64,000 nt of DNA from Krasilnikoviella flava (GTDB taxonomy: Bacteria; Actinomycetota; Actinomycetes; Actinomycetales; Cellulomonadaceae), in contig NZ_FUZQ01000005.1 in assembly GCF_900167525.1 (NCBI RefSeq), forward strand, positions 186,001 to 250,000. Direction: 5' to 3'. Position numbers and translations under genes: made by a program. Positions 25,230-33,970 of this stretch are shown one piece after another (positions within the stretch are counted from its first letter, which is position 1; each line of letters starts with the position of its first letter). The notes beneath the pieces are model-generated. The model saw nothing but the letters and a program-made list of their open reading frames with translations. It ran no database searches and had not been told where the DNA came from.

Positions 25230-25973
25230 TCAGACGAGGTCGCCCGACCCCTGACGCACCCACGTCGAGTGCAGGCGCGCGAGCAGCTCCCCCACCTCTG
25301 CCGCCAGCTCCGCACCCTGGGCGCGCGCCGACGGGGTCTGCTGACTGCGGTACGGCGCCACGAGCTGGTCCACCAGCCCGACGTGCCGGTCCGCCGAGGC
25401 TCGCAGCGACCGCAGGTGCCGGGGCTCGATCCCGTGCTCCGCGAGGCGGACCGCGATCCGCACGACGTCGGGAGCGCCGGCGTCCAGCCGGTCGCCTCCG
25501 CGGGCCTGCAGCACGCCCGCGGAGACGAGGTCCCGCACGAAGCCGGCCGACGTGCCCGTCGCCTCCGCCACGGTCTCCGCCGTCCACCGGCGACGGGCCG
25601 TCTCGGTCACGTCACCGCCGTCGGCGAGCCGCGGCGCCGGCCCGGGGGCGGGCTCCCCCGCGTCCATCTCCGCCAGGCGCTCCTTGATGACCTTCAGCGG
25701 CAGGTACGAGTCGCGTTGTTCCGTGAGGACGAAACGCAGCCGCTCCACGTCGGCCGGGCTGTACTGGCGGTAGCCCGACGGCGTGCGCAGCGGGTCGATC
25801 AGCCCCTGGTCCTCGAGGAACCGCAGCTTGGAGTGCGAGACGGACGGGAACTCCGACCCCAGCTGGGCGAGCACGTCCGAGATCCGCATCGTCGCCTGAC
25901 GGGAGATCCCCCGCGGCCAGGGTTCGGGCGCGCCGGCCGGCTCCTCGCCGTGCGCGGCCTGCGCCGCCGTCAC
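25230..25973 (-). CDS. ftsR: MerR-family regulator, FtsR-like
   Basis: 247 residues. MRISDVLAQLGSEFPSVSHSKLRFLEDQGLIDPLRTPSGYRQYSPADVERLRFVL (about 29-83) is the distinctive FtsR/Rv1828 DNA-binding domain, with a second helical domain from about 125. In Corynebacterium FtsR activates ftsZ, and the gene sits directly after the FHA gene odhI as here after garA. ATG 25973 overlaps the garA stop by 4 bases (ATGA). Symbol assigned by synteny and motif; function in this organism is inferred. Confidence 0.8.
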   Translation of the reverse strand: MTAAQAAHGEEPAGAPEPWPRGISRQATMRISDVLAQLGSEFPSVSHSKLRFLEDQGLIDPLRTPSGYRQYSPADVERLRFVLTEQRDSYLPLKVIKERLAEMDAGEPAPGPAPRLADGGDVTETARRRWTAETVAEATGTSAGFVRDLVSAGVLQARGGDRLDAGAPDVVRIAVRLAEHGIEPRHLRSLRASADRHVGLVDQLVAPYRSQQTPSARAQGAELAAEVGELLARLHSTWVRQGSGDLV

Positions 25974-26446
25974 GACGCGGGCGCCTGCGGGTCCCGCGGC
26001 GCCTGCGGGCTGGCGTGGAACGACATGCGGAACTTACCGATCTGCACCTCGTCGCCGGTCGTCAGCGGCGTCGCGTCGATGCGCTCCCGGTTCACGTACG
26101 TGCCGTTGAGGGAGCCGATGTCGCGGACGACGAACCGGTCGCCCTCCCGGGCGAACTCCGCGTGCTTGCGCGACACGGTCACGTCGTCCAGGAAGATGTC
26201 CGCCTGCTCGCTGCGGCCCGCGACCGCACGGTCGGAGTCGAGCAGGAAGCGCTCCCCGACCGCGCCGGAGCCGTACTGCACCACCAGGAGCGCCGAGTGA
26301 CGCGGCAGCGCCGCGACGGCGGCAGCCTCCTCCGCCGTGAGCGGGATCCGGAACGCCTGCTCCTCCGCGGGCGCGCCCACGCGCCCCAGGTGCGCGGTGG
26401 TGTCCGCGGACGCCTGGTGGGGCGGAAGAGAGCGGGGGTCCGTCAT
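25970..26446 (-). CDS. garA: FHA-domain regulator of the GarA/OdhI family
   Basis: 158 residues. N-terminal ADTTAHLG aligns with the kinase-target TT motif of GarA/OdhI. The FHA domain from about residue 55 has FLLDSDRAVAGRSEQADIFL, DDVTVSRKHAEF and GSLNGTYVNRE, the phosphothreonine-binding loops. In relatives the unphosphorylated protein binds and inhibits 2-oxoglutarate dehydrogenase and controls glutamate metabolism; PknG/PknB phosphorylation relieves this. ATG 26446 has a perfect AGGAGG 4 bases upstream; in-frame extension to 26638 lacks coding bias. Confidence 0.88.
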   Translation of the reverse strand: MTDPRSLPPHQASADTTAHLGRVGAPAEEQAFRIPLTAEEAAAVAALPRHSALLVVQYGSGAVGERFLLDSDRAVAGRSEQADIFLDDVTVSRKHAEFAREGDRFVVRDIGSLNGTYVNRERIDATPLTTGDEVQIGKFRMSFHASPQAPRDPQAPAS

Positions 26447-26639
26447 CAGTCCTCCTGTGAGGTGGGGCCGGTGGGTCGGGCGACGCTGCCGGCCGGAGCG
26501 GACCCCGTTGACCCGGTGCCCACCGGTGACCACCGATGGCCGGCTGTGCGTCCGACGTGCGCCGTCGTCCGACAAACCTACCCCGACCAGGGCGCGGGCG
26601 GGAAGCCCGACGCCGGCCGTCCCGCCCCGTCGGAGCACG

Positions 26640-27971
26640 TCAGCCGTGCTCGCGCTCCGGCTGGGCGAACTCGGGGTCCTGCGGTGGCGTGACCGCCGTG
26701 ATCTTCACCTCGTCCTCGCGGGTGGTCGACGCCTCGGCGCCCGCCGTGCGCACCGTCGCCAGGGCGCCGCCGGGGATCTCCAGCGCACGGTCCATCGTCT
26801 CGGGGTCGCCGATCACGGTCCACTCGTACGGTGAGGACAGCGCGGTCCCGTCGACGACGATCGCGGCACGCTCGTCCTCGAACCAGGTGGACGTGACGAG
26901 CCGTACCCCGTTGAGCTCGACGACCTCCGCCCCCGCGTTCCGCAGCTCCTCCAGCACGTTGAACATCTGTGACGCCTTCAGCGACCCGCCCGGGTCCTGG
27001 ATCGTGACGTGCACCCCCGGACCCTGCGCCGGCAGCCGGCCCGACAGGATGCCCTCGGACTCCGCCCGCTGCTCCGCGAGCTCGAGCGCCGACCTTGCCT
27101 GCCCCGACCCGGACTCCAGCTCGTCACGCGTCGACTCCAGCCCGGACACCTCGTCGCCCAGCTGCTGCGCACGGTCCGTGACCTCGTCCAGCAGGCGCAC
27201 CAGGTCCTCCTGCCGCGCCGACGACAGCTGGTCCGACGCGGACTGCTGCACCTGGACGACGAGCGCGAACCCCAGTGCGGCACACAGCACGCCCGCGAGC
27301 ACCTGGGACCGGCTGGCCCGGGGACGCAGCGCCGCACCCAACCGGCGCCACCCGCTCGTCGGGGACGCCGTCGTGGCGGCGCTCCCGGGTTCGACGTCGG
27401 GCTCTTCGATCTCCACGGCGGCCGCGGGCTCCGCGGCCCCTTCCGTCGCGACCGGTCCGGCGTCCGTCGTCCCCGTCGTCGCGGAGGAAGCCCGGCCGCC
27501 GTCCGTGGGCCCGGGGACGGCCGGGGTCTTCGGGGACGACCCACCCTGCACCGGGGCGTGGTCCTCCGGCTCGGCCCCTCCGCCGGGGCTGGGTCGGTCG
27601 GCCTCGTCGGTGACCTCGTCCGTGGTCTCAACGGTGGGCTCATGCGCTCCCCGGGCGTCGTCCGCGGCCTGCTCGGGGTCGGCCGACGGCGTGTCCGGAA
27701 CATCGGTGTCGTCCGCCGTCGGGGCGTCGCTCTCGTGCGCCGTGTCACGGGTCGCGTCCGGGGCCCCGGACGCATCGGGTACCGGGGCCGCGTCGTCCGC
27801 GGGGGCCTCCTGGTCGTCCGCACCGTCGCCAGGCTCCTCCGGCCCCCGGGGCTCGTCGGTCGGCCCGCCGTCCACGGCGGCGTCCAGCTCCGGGACCTCC
27901 GGCGACGGCGTGCTCGGCGGCGCGTCCTCGTCGCCGGGGACGTCGGGGCGCTCGCCCGTCTGGTCGGTCAT
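26640..27971 (-). CDS. DUF881 protein with long acidic N-terminal region
   Basis: 443 residues. The first 210 or so are a disordered stretch of Asp, Glu, Pro, Thr and Ala. A basic patch (RPRASR) precedes one membrane helix (VLAGVLCAALGFALVV), a coiled coil (EDLVRLLDEVTDRAQQLGDE) and the extracytoplasmic DUF881 domain ending PPQDPEF. Counterpart of mycobacterial Rv1825 by position. Function unknown; the domain lies outside the membrane. It follows the Sbp gene with an 8-base gap. Confidence 0.85.
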   Translation of the reverse strand: MTDQTGERPDVPGDEDAPPSTPSPEVPELDAAVDGGPTDEPRGPEEPGDGADDQEAPADDAAPVPDASGAPDATRDTAHESDAPTADDTDVPDTPSADPEQAADDARGAHEPTVETTDEVTDEADRPSPGGGAEPEDHAPVQGGSSPKTPAVPGPTDGGRASSATTGTTDAGPVATEGAAEPAAAVEIEEPDVEPGSAATTASPTSGWRRLGAALRPRASRSQVLAGVLCAALGFALVVQVQQSASDQLSSARQEDLVRLLDEVTDRAQQLGDEVSGLESTRDELESGSGQARSALELAEQRAESEGILSGRLPAQGPGVHVTIQDPGGSLKASQMFNVLEELRNAGAEVVELNGVRLVTSTWFEDERAAIVVDGTALSSPYEWTVIGDPETMDRALEIPGGALATVRTAGAEASTTREDEVKITAVTPPQDPEFAQPEREHG

Positions 27972-27978
27972 CCGCCGC

Positions 27979-28311
27979 TCACGCCTTGAACAGGTGGCGG
28001 CGGATCGCCGCCGCGTTCGAGAAGATCCGGATGCCCAGCACCACCACGACCGCGGTCGACAGCTGCGCACCCACGCCCAGCTGGTCGCCGAGGAACACGA
28101 TGAACGCCGCGACCACCACGTTCGACAGGAACGACACCAGGAAGACCTTGTCGTCGAAGAGACCGTCGAGCTTGGCCCGCAGGCCCCCGAACAGGGCGTC
28201 CAGCGCGGCCACGACCGCGATCGGCAGATAGGGCTGCAGCGCCACCGGTACGGTCGGCTGCAGCACGAGACCGGCGATCACGCCGATCACGAGCCCGATC
28301 GCGGCGATCAT
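27979..28311 (-). CDS. sbp: small basic protein Sbp (DUF1290)
   Basis: 110 residues, three predicted membrane helices (IGLVIGVIAGLVL, VFLVSFLSNVVVAAFIVFL, LSTAVVVVLGIRIFSNAAAIRRH). AALDALFGGLRAKLDGLFDDKVF between helices is the DUF1290 signature. Always found between two DUF881 genes in actinobacteria. ATG 28311 overlaps the upstream DUF881 stop (ATGA). Confidence 0.9.
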   Translation of the reverse strand: MIAAIGLVIGVIAGLVLQPTVPVALQPYLPIAVVAALDALFGGLRAKLDGLFDDKVFLVSFLSNVVVAAFIVFLGDQLGVGAQLSTAVVVVLGIRIFSNAAAIRRHLFKA

Positions 28312-29237
28312 GAGCGTTCCTCCTCGGTGTCCGACGACGATGTCTCCTGCGGGTCGCTGCCCGGCGCGGACTGCCCCGCACCCGACGGCGTCGCGTAGCG
28401 CAGAGTCTGGTTCCCCACGCCCGGCAGCGACAGGTCGCTCTGCGGGGTGACGCTCGACTGGATCCCGTAGCGCGACCCCAACAGCTGCAGGTACGCCGGG
28501 GCGCCGGAGCGAGCGTACGCGGTCTGCATGTCGTCGGCGTCGCCGATCGCACGGATCACGTACGTCGGCCCCGGCAGCGGCACCAGGTCCACCAGGATGG
28601 CGTCCCCCGCGTTCCGGATCGCCGAGAGCGACGTGAGCCGCTGGTCGTCCACCGAGATCGCCTCCGCGCCCGCCGCCCACAGGGCGTTCACCACGGTCTG
28701 CACGTCCGCGTCCCGCACCCGGGCGCTCGCGTCGGGGTCGGCCTCGGACTGCGCGGCGTCACCGTCCGACAGCGACACGACCAGGCCCGGGCCCGAGACG
28801 GCGGCCGAGCCGCTCACCACGCCGTCACGCTGCAGGGTCTGCAGCAACCCCGGGTCCTCGCTGGCGAGGGCGGTGTGCTGCAGACCCTCGATCTCGTCGC
28901 TCAACGCCACCGACCGGCCCTGCAACGACTCCACCTCGGCCCGCCGGTCCACGATCTGGTTCTCCAGCACCTCGCGCGCCGCGGCGACGTCCGCCTGCGG
29001 CGCTCGCAGCTGCCGGGCCGCCGAGACCGTCAGCAGCCCCAGCAGAGCCGCGAGCAGCAGCAGGAGCACGACGGCCAGCCCTCGCCGGCGCGCGGGGTGC
29101 CCGGCTCGTGCCGCCTCCGCACGACGCTCGGCCTCCTCCGCGTACCCCGGGTCCAGAGGCTTCTCCATCACCTCGACCAGCAGGGTCATCGACTCGTCCG
29201 GGCGACGCTGCCCGGGCGCACGCACAGGGGCGGTCAC
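28308..29237 (-). CDS. DUF881 protein
   Basis: 309 residues. A cytoplasmic N-terminus of about 60 residues, one membrane helix (LAVVLLLLLAALLGLLTVSA), a coiled coil (VLENQIVDRRAEVESLQGRS) and the DUF881 domain with GPGLVVSLSDGD, NALWAAGAEAISVDDQRL and PGPTYVIRAIGD. Start GTG 29237 overlaps the pgsA-like stop as GTGA; an ATG 48 bases downstream is an alternative. Counterpart of Rv1823. Confidence 0.85.
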   Translation of the reverse strand: MTAPVRAPGQRRPDESMTLLVEVMEKPLDPGYAEEAERRAEAARAGHPARRRGLAVVLLLLLAALLGLLTVSAARQLRAPQADVAAAREVLENQIVDRRAEVESLQGRSVALSDEIEGLQHTALASEDPGLLQTLQRDGVVSGSAAVSGPGLVVSLSDGDAAQSEADPDASARVRDADVQTVVNALWAAGAEAISVDDQRLTSLSAIRNAGDAILVDLVPLPGPTYVIRAIGDADDMQTAYARSGAPAYLQLLGSRYGIQSSVTPQSDLSLPGVGNQTLRYATPSGAGQSAPGSDPQETSSSDTEEERS

Positions 29238-29824
29238 ACGGCACCCCCGGCGCTCGCGGACCCCGCCAGCTCCCGCGCCTGCCGCACGTACTGCACGCCG
29301 GCCACCCAATAGAGGCCCACGCCCCACCAGGTGAACGCCCAGCCCACGACGTGCGCGACGCCGCCGACCGCGCCCGGCACGGTCGCCAGGAGCAGCAGCG
29401 GGAACGCGTACAGGAGGGCGAAGGTCCCGGCCTTGCCCACGAGGCTCACCGGCAGCGTGCCGTACCCGTGCCGAGCGAGCAGCGGGAGCAGGCACACGAG
29501 CATCACGTCCCGCGCCACGATCACGACGAGGAGCCACAGGGGGATCACGTCACGCCAGGTCAGCACGGCCAGGGTGACGAAGATGAAGAGGCGGTCCGCC
29601 GCCGGGTCGAGCATCTGGCCCAGGCGCGTCACCTGGTGCAGCCGGCGCGCCAGCACGCCGTCGAGCCAGTCAGTGAAGCCGGAGAAGGCCAGGACGCCCA
29701 GGGCCCACACGTCCTCGCCCACCACGATCAGCACCGCGAAGACCGGCACCAGTGCCAGACGCAGCAAGCTCACCAGGTTCGGGATCGTGAAGACCCGGCT
29801 GCTGATCTCCTGGCCCTCCTGCAC
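29234..29824 (-). CDS. CDP-alcohol phosphatidyltransferase (PgsA-like)
   Basis: About 196 residues with several membrane helices. The motif DWLDGVLARRLHQVTRLGQM followed by LDPAADR matches D-x2-D-G-x2-A-R-x8-G-x3-D-x3-D, where the Asp residues bind metal and CDP-diacylglycerol. Probably makes phosphatidylglycerophosphate or a related lipid. GTG 29824 is preferred because it lies 6 bases after TAGGAT (29831-29836); GTG 29830 directly abuts that hexamer. First gene of the DUF881/Sbp operon. Confidence 0.88.
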   Translation of the reverse strand: MQEGQEISSRVFTIPNLVSLLRLALVPVFAVLIVVGEDVWALGVLAFSGFTDWLDGVLARRLHQVTRLGQMLDPAADRLFIFVTLAVLTWRDVIPLWLLVVIVARDVMLVCLLPLLARHGYGTLPVSLVGKAGTFALLYAFPLLLLATVPGAVGGVAHVVGWAFTWWGVGLYWVAGVQYVRQARELAGSASAGGAV

Positions 29825-29830
29825 GGGCAC

Positions 29831-29836
29831 ATCCTA
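29831..29836 (-). promoter_or_regulatory. -10 element of leaderless pgsA-like operon
   Basis: TAGGAT, 6 bases before GTG 29824; heads the pgsA-like/DUF881/sbp/DUF881 operon, whose genes overlap or lie 8 bases apart. Confidence 0.5.
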
Positions 29837-29903
29837 CGCACGGCCCCCGTGCTCAGTGGCCGAACTCACCGGCCCCTGCCGGACGGCACCCCGAACCGGC
29901 CGG

Positions 29904-30049
29904 TAGACTGGAGGAACCTTCGGAGTTCGTCGTGCCTCCCGCGTGTTCGTTGCGCCCCGTCTCAGACGGGGCTGGTGTGTGTCCGGGACAGAGCGACCGC
30001 GTCGCCATCTCGGCGACGCAGGACTCCTTCCCCCACCACCCACAGAACG
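29904..30049 (+). promoter_or_regulatory. structured 5' leader of the DEAD-box helicase gene
   Basis: TAGACT (29904-29909) is a candidate -10. The leader of about 130 bases contains two perfect hairpins: GCCCCGTCT/AGACGGGGC (29954-29972) and GCGTCGCC/GGCGACGC (29999-30019). No Shine-Dalgarno precedes GTG 30050. Cold-shock-type helicase mRNAs often have long structured leaders; regulation here is inferred. Confidence 0.5.
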
Positions 30050-31969
30050 GTGACCGCCTTGAGCATCCCTGACTCCACCCTGCCCACCGAGCAGACCATC
30101 TCCGAGCAGTCCGCCCCCGAGCAGACGGCCCCCACCGGTCCCACCTTCGCGGACCTCGGCCTGCCCGCCGCACTGCAGGCGGCCGTCGACGACCTCGGGT
30201 TCACCACGCCCTCGCCCATCCAGGCGCAGGCCATCCCCGAGCTCCTCGCCGGCCGCGACATCACCGGCGTCGCCCAGACCGGCACCGGCAAGACCGCCGC
30301 CTTCGGAATCCCCCTGCTCGCCGCGCTCGACCCCGACGCCGACGTCGCCGGCGGCCACGTGCAGGCCCTCGTCCTCGCCCCCACCCGCGAGCTCGCGCTC
30401 CAGGTCGCCGAGGCCGTCGAGTCCTTCGCCTCCCACCTCCCCCGGGTGCGCGTCACCTCCGTGTACGGCGGCTCCCCCTACCAGCCGCAGCAGCGCGCCC
30501 TGCGCGAGGGCGTCCACGTCGTCGTCGGCACCCCCGGCCGCGTCATGGACCACCTCGAGCGCGGTTCCATGTCGCTCGACGGCGTCAAGTTCCTCGTGCT
30601 CGACGAGGCCGACGAGATGCTGCGCATGGGCTTCGCCGAGGACGTCGAGACGATCTTCGGCCAGGCGCCCGCCGAGCGTCAGGTCGCGCTCTTCTCCGCG
30701 ACCATGCCGCCCGCGATCCGCTCCGTCGCGGCGACGCACCTCAACAACCCCGTCGCGATCGCCGTCTCCCGCCAGTCCTCCACGGTGTCGACCGTCGAGC
30801 AGAACTACGCCGTCGTGCCCTTCCGGCACAAGATCGGCTCCCTGGTGCGCGTGCTCGCCACCTCCGACGCCGACGCGACCATCGTCTTCACCCGCACCCG
30901 TAAGGACGCCGAGGAGGTGGGCGCCGCCCTGGTGGAGCGCGGCACCTCCGCCGCCACCATCTCCGGCGACGTCGCCCAGAAGGAGCGCGAGAGGATCGTC
31001 GAGCGCCTCCGCTCGGGTGCCCTCGACGTCCTCGTCGCCACCGACGTCGCCGCCCGCGGCCTCGACGTCGACCGCATCGGCCTCGTCGTCAACTTCGACA
31101 TCCCCCGCGAGGCCGAGGCCTACGTGCACCGCATCGGCCGCACCGGCCGCGCCGGCCGCACCGGCCGCGCGCTGTCGTTCGTCACCCCGCACGAGCGCGG
31201 CAAGCTCAAGCACATCGAGCGCACCATCCGTGCCTCCCTCACCGAGGTCGAGATCCCCTCGCCCCGGGACGTCTCCGCGCACCGGGCCAGCCGCCTGCTC
31301 GACGCCGTCGGCTCGCGCATCGAGGCCGGCCGTCTCGACCTGTACGCCCGGATGCTCCGCGAGCGGGTCGCCACGGCCGACGCCTCGGTCGAGGCCTCGG
31401 ACGACGCCACGGAGAGCCCCGTCGCCGCCGGGGGCGACGACGACGCCCTGCAGGTCGCGGCCGCCCTCCTGGCGCTCGCGGTCGGGGACGACGGCCCGCA
31501 GCAGCGCGCCGCCCAGGAGGAGCACGAGCGCGAGCGCGCCGAGGCGAAGGGCGGCCGCACGCGCGAGACCCACCGCGCGGAGCGCACCGAGCGCGACGGC
31601 GACCGCACCGGCCGCCACCCCCGCTCCGACCGTGACGACCGCGGGCGCGGCATCCGCCGTCCCGCCGCCGGCACGCGCTACCGGATCTCCGTCGGGCACA
31701 CCCACGGCGCGCAGCCGCGCGGCATCGTCGGGGCGCTCACGAACGAGGGCGGCCTGTCGGGCGGCGACATCGGCAAGATCGACATCTTCGGGAACTTCTC
31801 CCTGGTCGACATCAGCCGCACGCTCGACGACGCGGACATGAACCGCATCGGCCGTGCCCACGTGGCCGGCAAGGCGCTCCGCATCTCCCTCGACAAGGGC
31901 GCGCCCGAGCGCCGTGCCCCGCGCACGGAGCGCCCGCGCACCGACCGTCGTCCGGCCCGCACGGTCTGA
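30050..31969 (+). CDS. deaD: DEAD-box ATP-dependent RNA helicase (DeaD/CsdA type)
   Basis: About 639 residues. Q motif FADLGLPAALQAAVDDLGFTTPSPIQAQAIP, Walker A AQTGTGKT, PTRELALQ, DEAD box LVLDEADEML, SAT motif and the C-terminal HRIGRTGRAGRTG define the helicase core (about 30-400). A charged linker precedes a DbpA-type RNA-binding domain (YRISVGHTHGAQPRGIVGAL to GKALRISLDKG). It unwinds RNA in ribosome assembly and cold adaptation. GTG 30050 and TTG 30059 are both possible starts; a long in-frame upstream extension is not coding. Terminator follows. Confidence 0.92.
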   Translation: MTALSIPDSTLPTEQTISEQSAPEQTAPTGPTFADLGLPAALQAAVDDLGFTTPSPIQAQAIPELLAGRDITGVAQTGTGKTAAFGIPLLAALDPDADVAGGHVQALVLAPTRELALQVAEAVESFASHLPRVRVTSVYGGSPYQPQQRALREGVHVVVGTPGRVMDHLERGSMSLDGVKFLVLDEADEMLRMGFAEDVETIFGQAPAERQVALFSATMPPAIRSVAATHLNNPVAIAVSRQSSTVSTVEQNYAVVPFRHKIGSLVRVLATSDADATIVFTRTRKDAEEVGAALVERGTSAATISGDVAQKERERIVERLRSGALDVLVATDVAARGLDVDRIGLVVNFDIPREAEAYVHRIGRTGRAGRTGRALSFVTPHERGKLKHIERTIRASLTEVEIPSPRDVSAHRASRLLDAVGSRIEAGRLDLYARMLRERVATADASVEASDDATESPVAAGGDDDALQVAAALLALAVGDDGPQQRAAQEEHERERAEAKGGRTRETHRAERTERDGDRTGRHPRSDRDDRGRGIRRPAAGTRYRISVGHTHGAQPRGIVGALTNEGGLSGGDIGKIDIFGNFSLVDISRTLDDADMNRIGRAHVAGKALRISLDKGAPERRAPRTERPRTDRRPARTV

Positions 31970-32001
31970 CACCGCCCGGGGTCGAGGCCCAGGACACAGC
32001 G

Positions 32002-32031
32002 ACGCCCGCGAGCCGCACGGCTCGCGGGCGT
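32002..32031. terminator. bidirectional terminator after deaD
   Basis: 14-bp perfect stem (ACGCCCGCGAGCCG and its complement) with a 2-base CA centre, between convergent genes ending at 31969 and 32053. Confidence 0.8.
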
Positions 32032-32052
32032 TCGCGTCCCCGGATGCGCCGG

Positions 32053-32541
32053 TCAGGTGCGGTCGGGTGCCTCACCGAGGCTCACCACGAGGGCTCGCAG
32101 CCGCCGGGCCTCGGCCATGCCGCGCTCCCCGTCGGCCCGCTGGATCCCCATCACGGCGATGGTGCCGCCGTCGGCGAGATCGAGCCGCACCCACGGGTCG
32201 TTCGGGCCCATGCGCACCTCGACGACCTCGGGCCACGCGAGGGTCCTCGACCGGATGAGGTTGCGCACCCGCAGGCCCTCCGGCGAGGGCACCGCGTGCA
32301 CTCCGCCGAGGCGCCACAGGAGCCACGTGACGGCGAGGGCGAAGGCGACGAACGACGCCTTGTTCACGGCGGCGGCACCGAGCGGACCGTTCGCGGCCAG
32401 CCCCACCACCACGCTGCCCACGGCGGCGACGACCCAGACGAACCAGGCGGAGACCTGCCCCCAGAGCGGCCGGAACGTGCGGAACCGGTCGGCCGCCGGC
32501 CCGGCGCCGACGCCGTCGCGCGGCACTCGGGGGTCCCTCAT
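32053..32541 (-). CDS. membrane PH-domain-like protein
   Basis: 162 residues. Two hydrophobic helices (VSAWFVWVVAAVGSVVVGL and ASFVAFALAVTWLLWRLGG) are followed by a soluble domain RNLIRSRTLAWPEVVEVRMG and DPWVRLDLADGGTIAVMGIQ, the bacterial PH (bPH6-like) pattern common in Micrococcales. ATG 32541 with GGTGG 7 bases upstream is used; GTG 32550 is possible. Function unknown. It lies downstream of hisG on the same strand. Confidence 0.75.
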   Translation of the reverse strand: MRDPRVPRDGVGAGPAADRFRTFRPLWGQVSAWFVWVVAAVGSVVVGLAANGPLGAAAVNKASFVAFALAVTWLLWRLGGVHAVPSPEGLRVRNLIRSRTLAWPEVVEVRMGPNDPWVRLDLADGGTIAVMGIQRADGERGMAEARRLRALVVSLGEAPDRT

Positions 32542-32613
32542 GCCCACCACGCTGCCACTGTCAGTCCTCGCTCGACAGGGCGGGTGCCGGGCAGGCGGCC
32601 CGACGGCACGGTC

Positions 32614-33462
32614 TCAGAGCCGGCTGGCGTGGATGGAGGTCACGATGATGCCTCGCGCCCCCACCTCGTACAACGCGTCCATCACGCGGTTGGTCTCGCT
32701 CCGCTTGACCATCGACCGCACTGCCGCCGACTCGCCGTTGTGCAGCGGCGACACGGTCGGCGACTCGAAGCCGGGCGTCACCGCGACGGCTGCGTCGACG
32801 AGCTCGATCGGCACGTCGTAGTCCATGAGCACGTACTCGTGCGCCGTGATCACGCCCTGCAGCCGGCGCGTGAGGACATCGAGGCCGGCGGGCTCCCCCA
32901 CGTCGCTGCGGCGGATGAGCAGCGCCTCGGAGCGCAGGATCGGCTCACCGAAGACCTCGAGCCCGGCCGCGCGCAGCGTCGTGCCCGTCTCGACGACATC
33001 GGCGATGACGTCCGCCACCCCGAGGCGCACGGAGCTCTCCACCGCGCCGTCCAGGTGCACCACCGCCGCCGGCTCGATCCCCCGCTCCCGGAGATACGAA
33101 CGGACCAGGGTGTCGTACGACGACGCCACCCTGCGCCCCGCGATCTGCTCGACGTCCGTGATCGTGCCCGCGGGCGCCGCGAAGCGGAACGTGGACGCGG
33201 CGAAGCCCAGCGGGAGGTGCTCGACGGCGTCGGCCTCCGAGTCGAGCATCAGGTCCCGGCCGGTGATGCCGACGTCGACGGTGCCGGACCCCACGTAGAC
33301 CGCGACGTCACGCGGGCGCAGGAAGAAGAATTCGGCCCCGTTGTCCGGGTCGGCGAGCACGAGCTCGCGGGTGTCGCGCCGCTGGCGGTAGCCCGCCTCG
33401 CGCAGCATGTCGGAGGCCGGGACGGACAGGGATCCCTTGTTGGGGACGGCGATGCGGAGCAC
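32614..33462 (-). CDS. hisG: ATP phosphoribosyltransferase
   Basis: 282 residues, the long HisG form with a C-terminal regulatory domain that binds histidine. [11 protein letters not shown] at the start, [31 protein letters not shown] (PRPP loop) and the C-terminal [14 protein letters not shown] are diagnostic. First committed step of histidine synthesis. GTG 33462 has GAGG 8 bases upstream. It follows hisE by about 100 bases, the two making one transcription unit. Confidence 0.95.
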   Translation of the reverse strand: MLRIAVPNKGSLSVPASDMLREAGYRQRRDTRELVLADPDNGAEFFFLRPRDVAVYVGSGTVDVGITGRDLMLDSEADAVEHLPLGFAASTFRFAAPAGTITDVEQIAGRRVASSYDTLVRSYLRERGIEPAAVVHLDGAVESSVRLGVADVIADVVETGTTLRAAGLEVFGEPILRSEALLIRRSDVGEPAGLDVLTRRLQGVITAHEYVLMDYDVPIELVDAAVAVTPGFESPTVSPLHNGESAAVRSMVKRSETNRVMDALYEVGARGIIVTSIHASRL

Positions 33463-33564
33463 TGCGGTTACCTCGTTCTGATCAGGTCGGGGCGTGACGG
33501 GCGTCAGGGCGCGCGCAACGGACGAGCGGGGCCGCACCAGGTGGTACGGCCCCGGCCCGGGCGC

Positions 33565-33828
33565 TCACAGATGCGCGTACACGTCCTCGAGCGTCAGACC
33601 CTTGGCCAGCATGAGCACCTGCAGGTGGTACAGCAGCTGGGAGATCTCCTCCGCGGCGGCCTCGTCGGTCTCGTGCTCGGCGGCCATCCAGACCTCGGCG
33701 GCCTCTTCCACGATCTTCTTGCCGATCGCGTGCACGCCGGCGTCCAGCTCGGCCACGGTCCCCGACCCGGCGGGACGGGTGGTGGCCTTCTCGGTCAGCT
33801 CGGCGAACAGGGAGTCGAACGTCTTCAC
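33565..33828 (-). CDS. hisE: phosphoribosyl-ATP diphosphatase
   Basis: 87-residue enzyme for the second histidine step. [17 protein letters not shown] carries the metal-binding Glu pattern, then [15 protein letters not shown]. It ends [10 protein letters not shown] like most HisE. GTG 33828 is 6 bases after TAGGCT (33835-33840), so the hisE-hisG mRNA is leaderless. Confidence 0.95.
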   Translation of the reverse strand: MKTFDSLFAELTEKATTRPAGSGTVAELDAGVHAIGKKIVEEAAEVWMAAEHETDEAAAEEISQLLYHLQVLMLAKGLTLEDVYAHL

Positions 33829-33834
33829 CCGCCC

Positions 33835-33840
33835 AGCCTA
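33835..33840 (-). promoter_or_regulatory. -10 element of leaderless hisE-hisG unit
   Basis: TAGGCT, 6 bases before GTG 33828; no Shine-Dalgarno. Confidence 0.55.
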
Positions 33841-33970
33841 GACGCCGGGACCCGGGGTTCTGGGCAGGGTTCCGGTCCTCGGGACGGTGAGTCCCACCCG
33901 TTCAGGACGCTTGGCACACTATTTTTCCGAGAGAAGAGCAGACGAGAGAGACGGTCCCGCCCGCGCGTTC

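Noticed and set aside
29834-31972. 712-codon minus-strand frame antisense to deaD
   Set aside because: Shadow of the helicase gene; no Shine-Dalgarno, promoter or domain.
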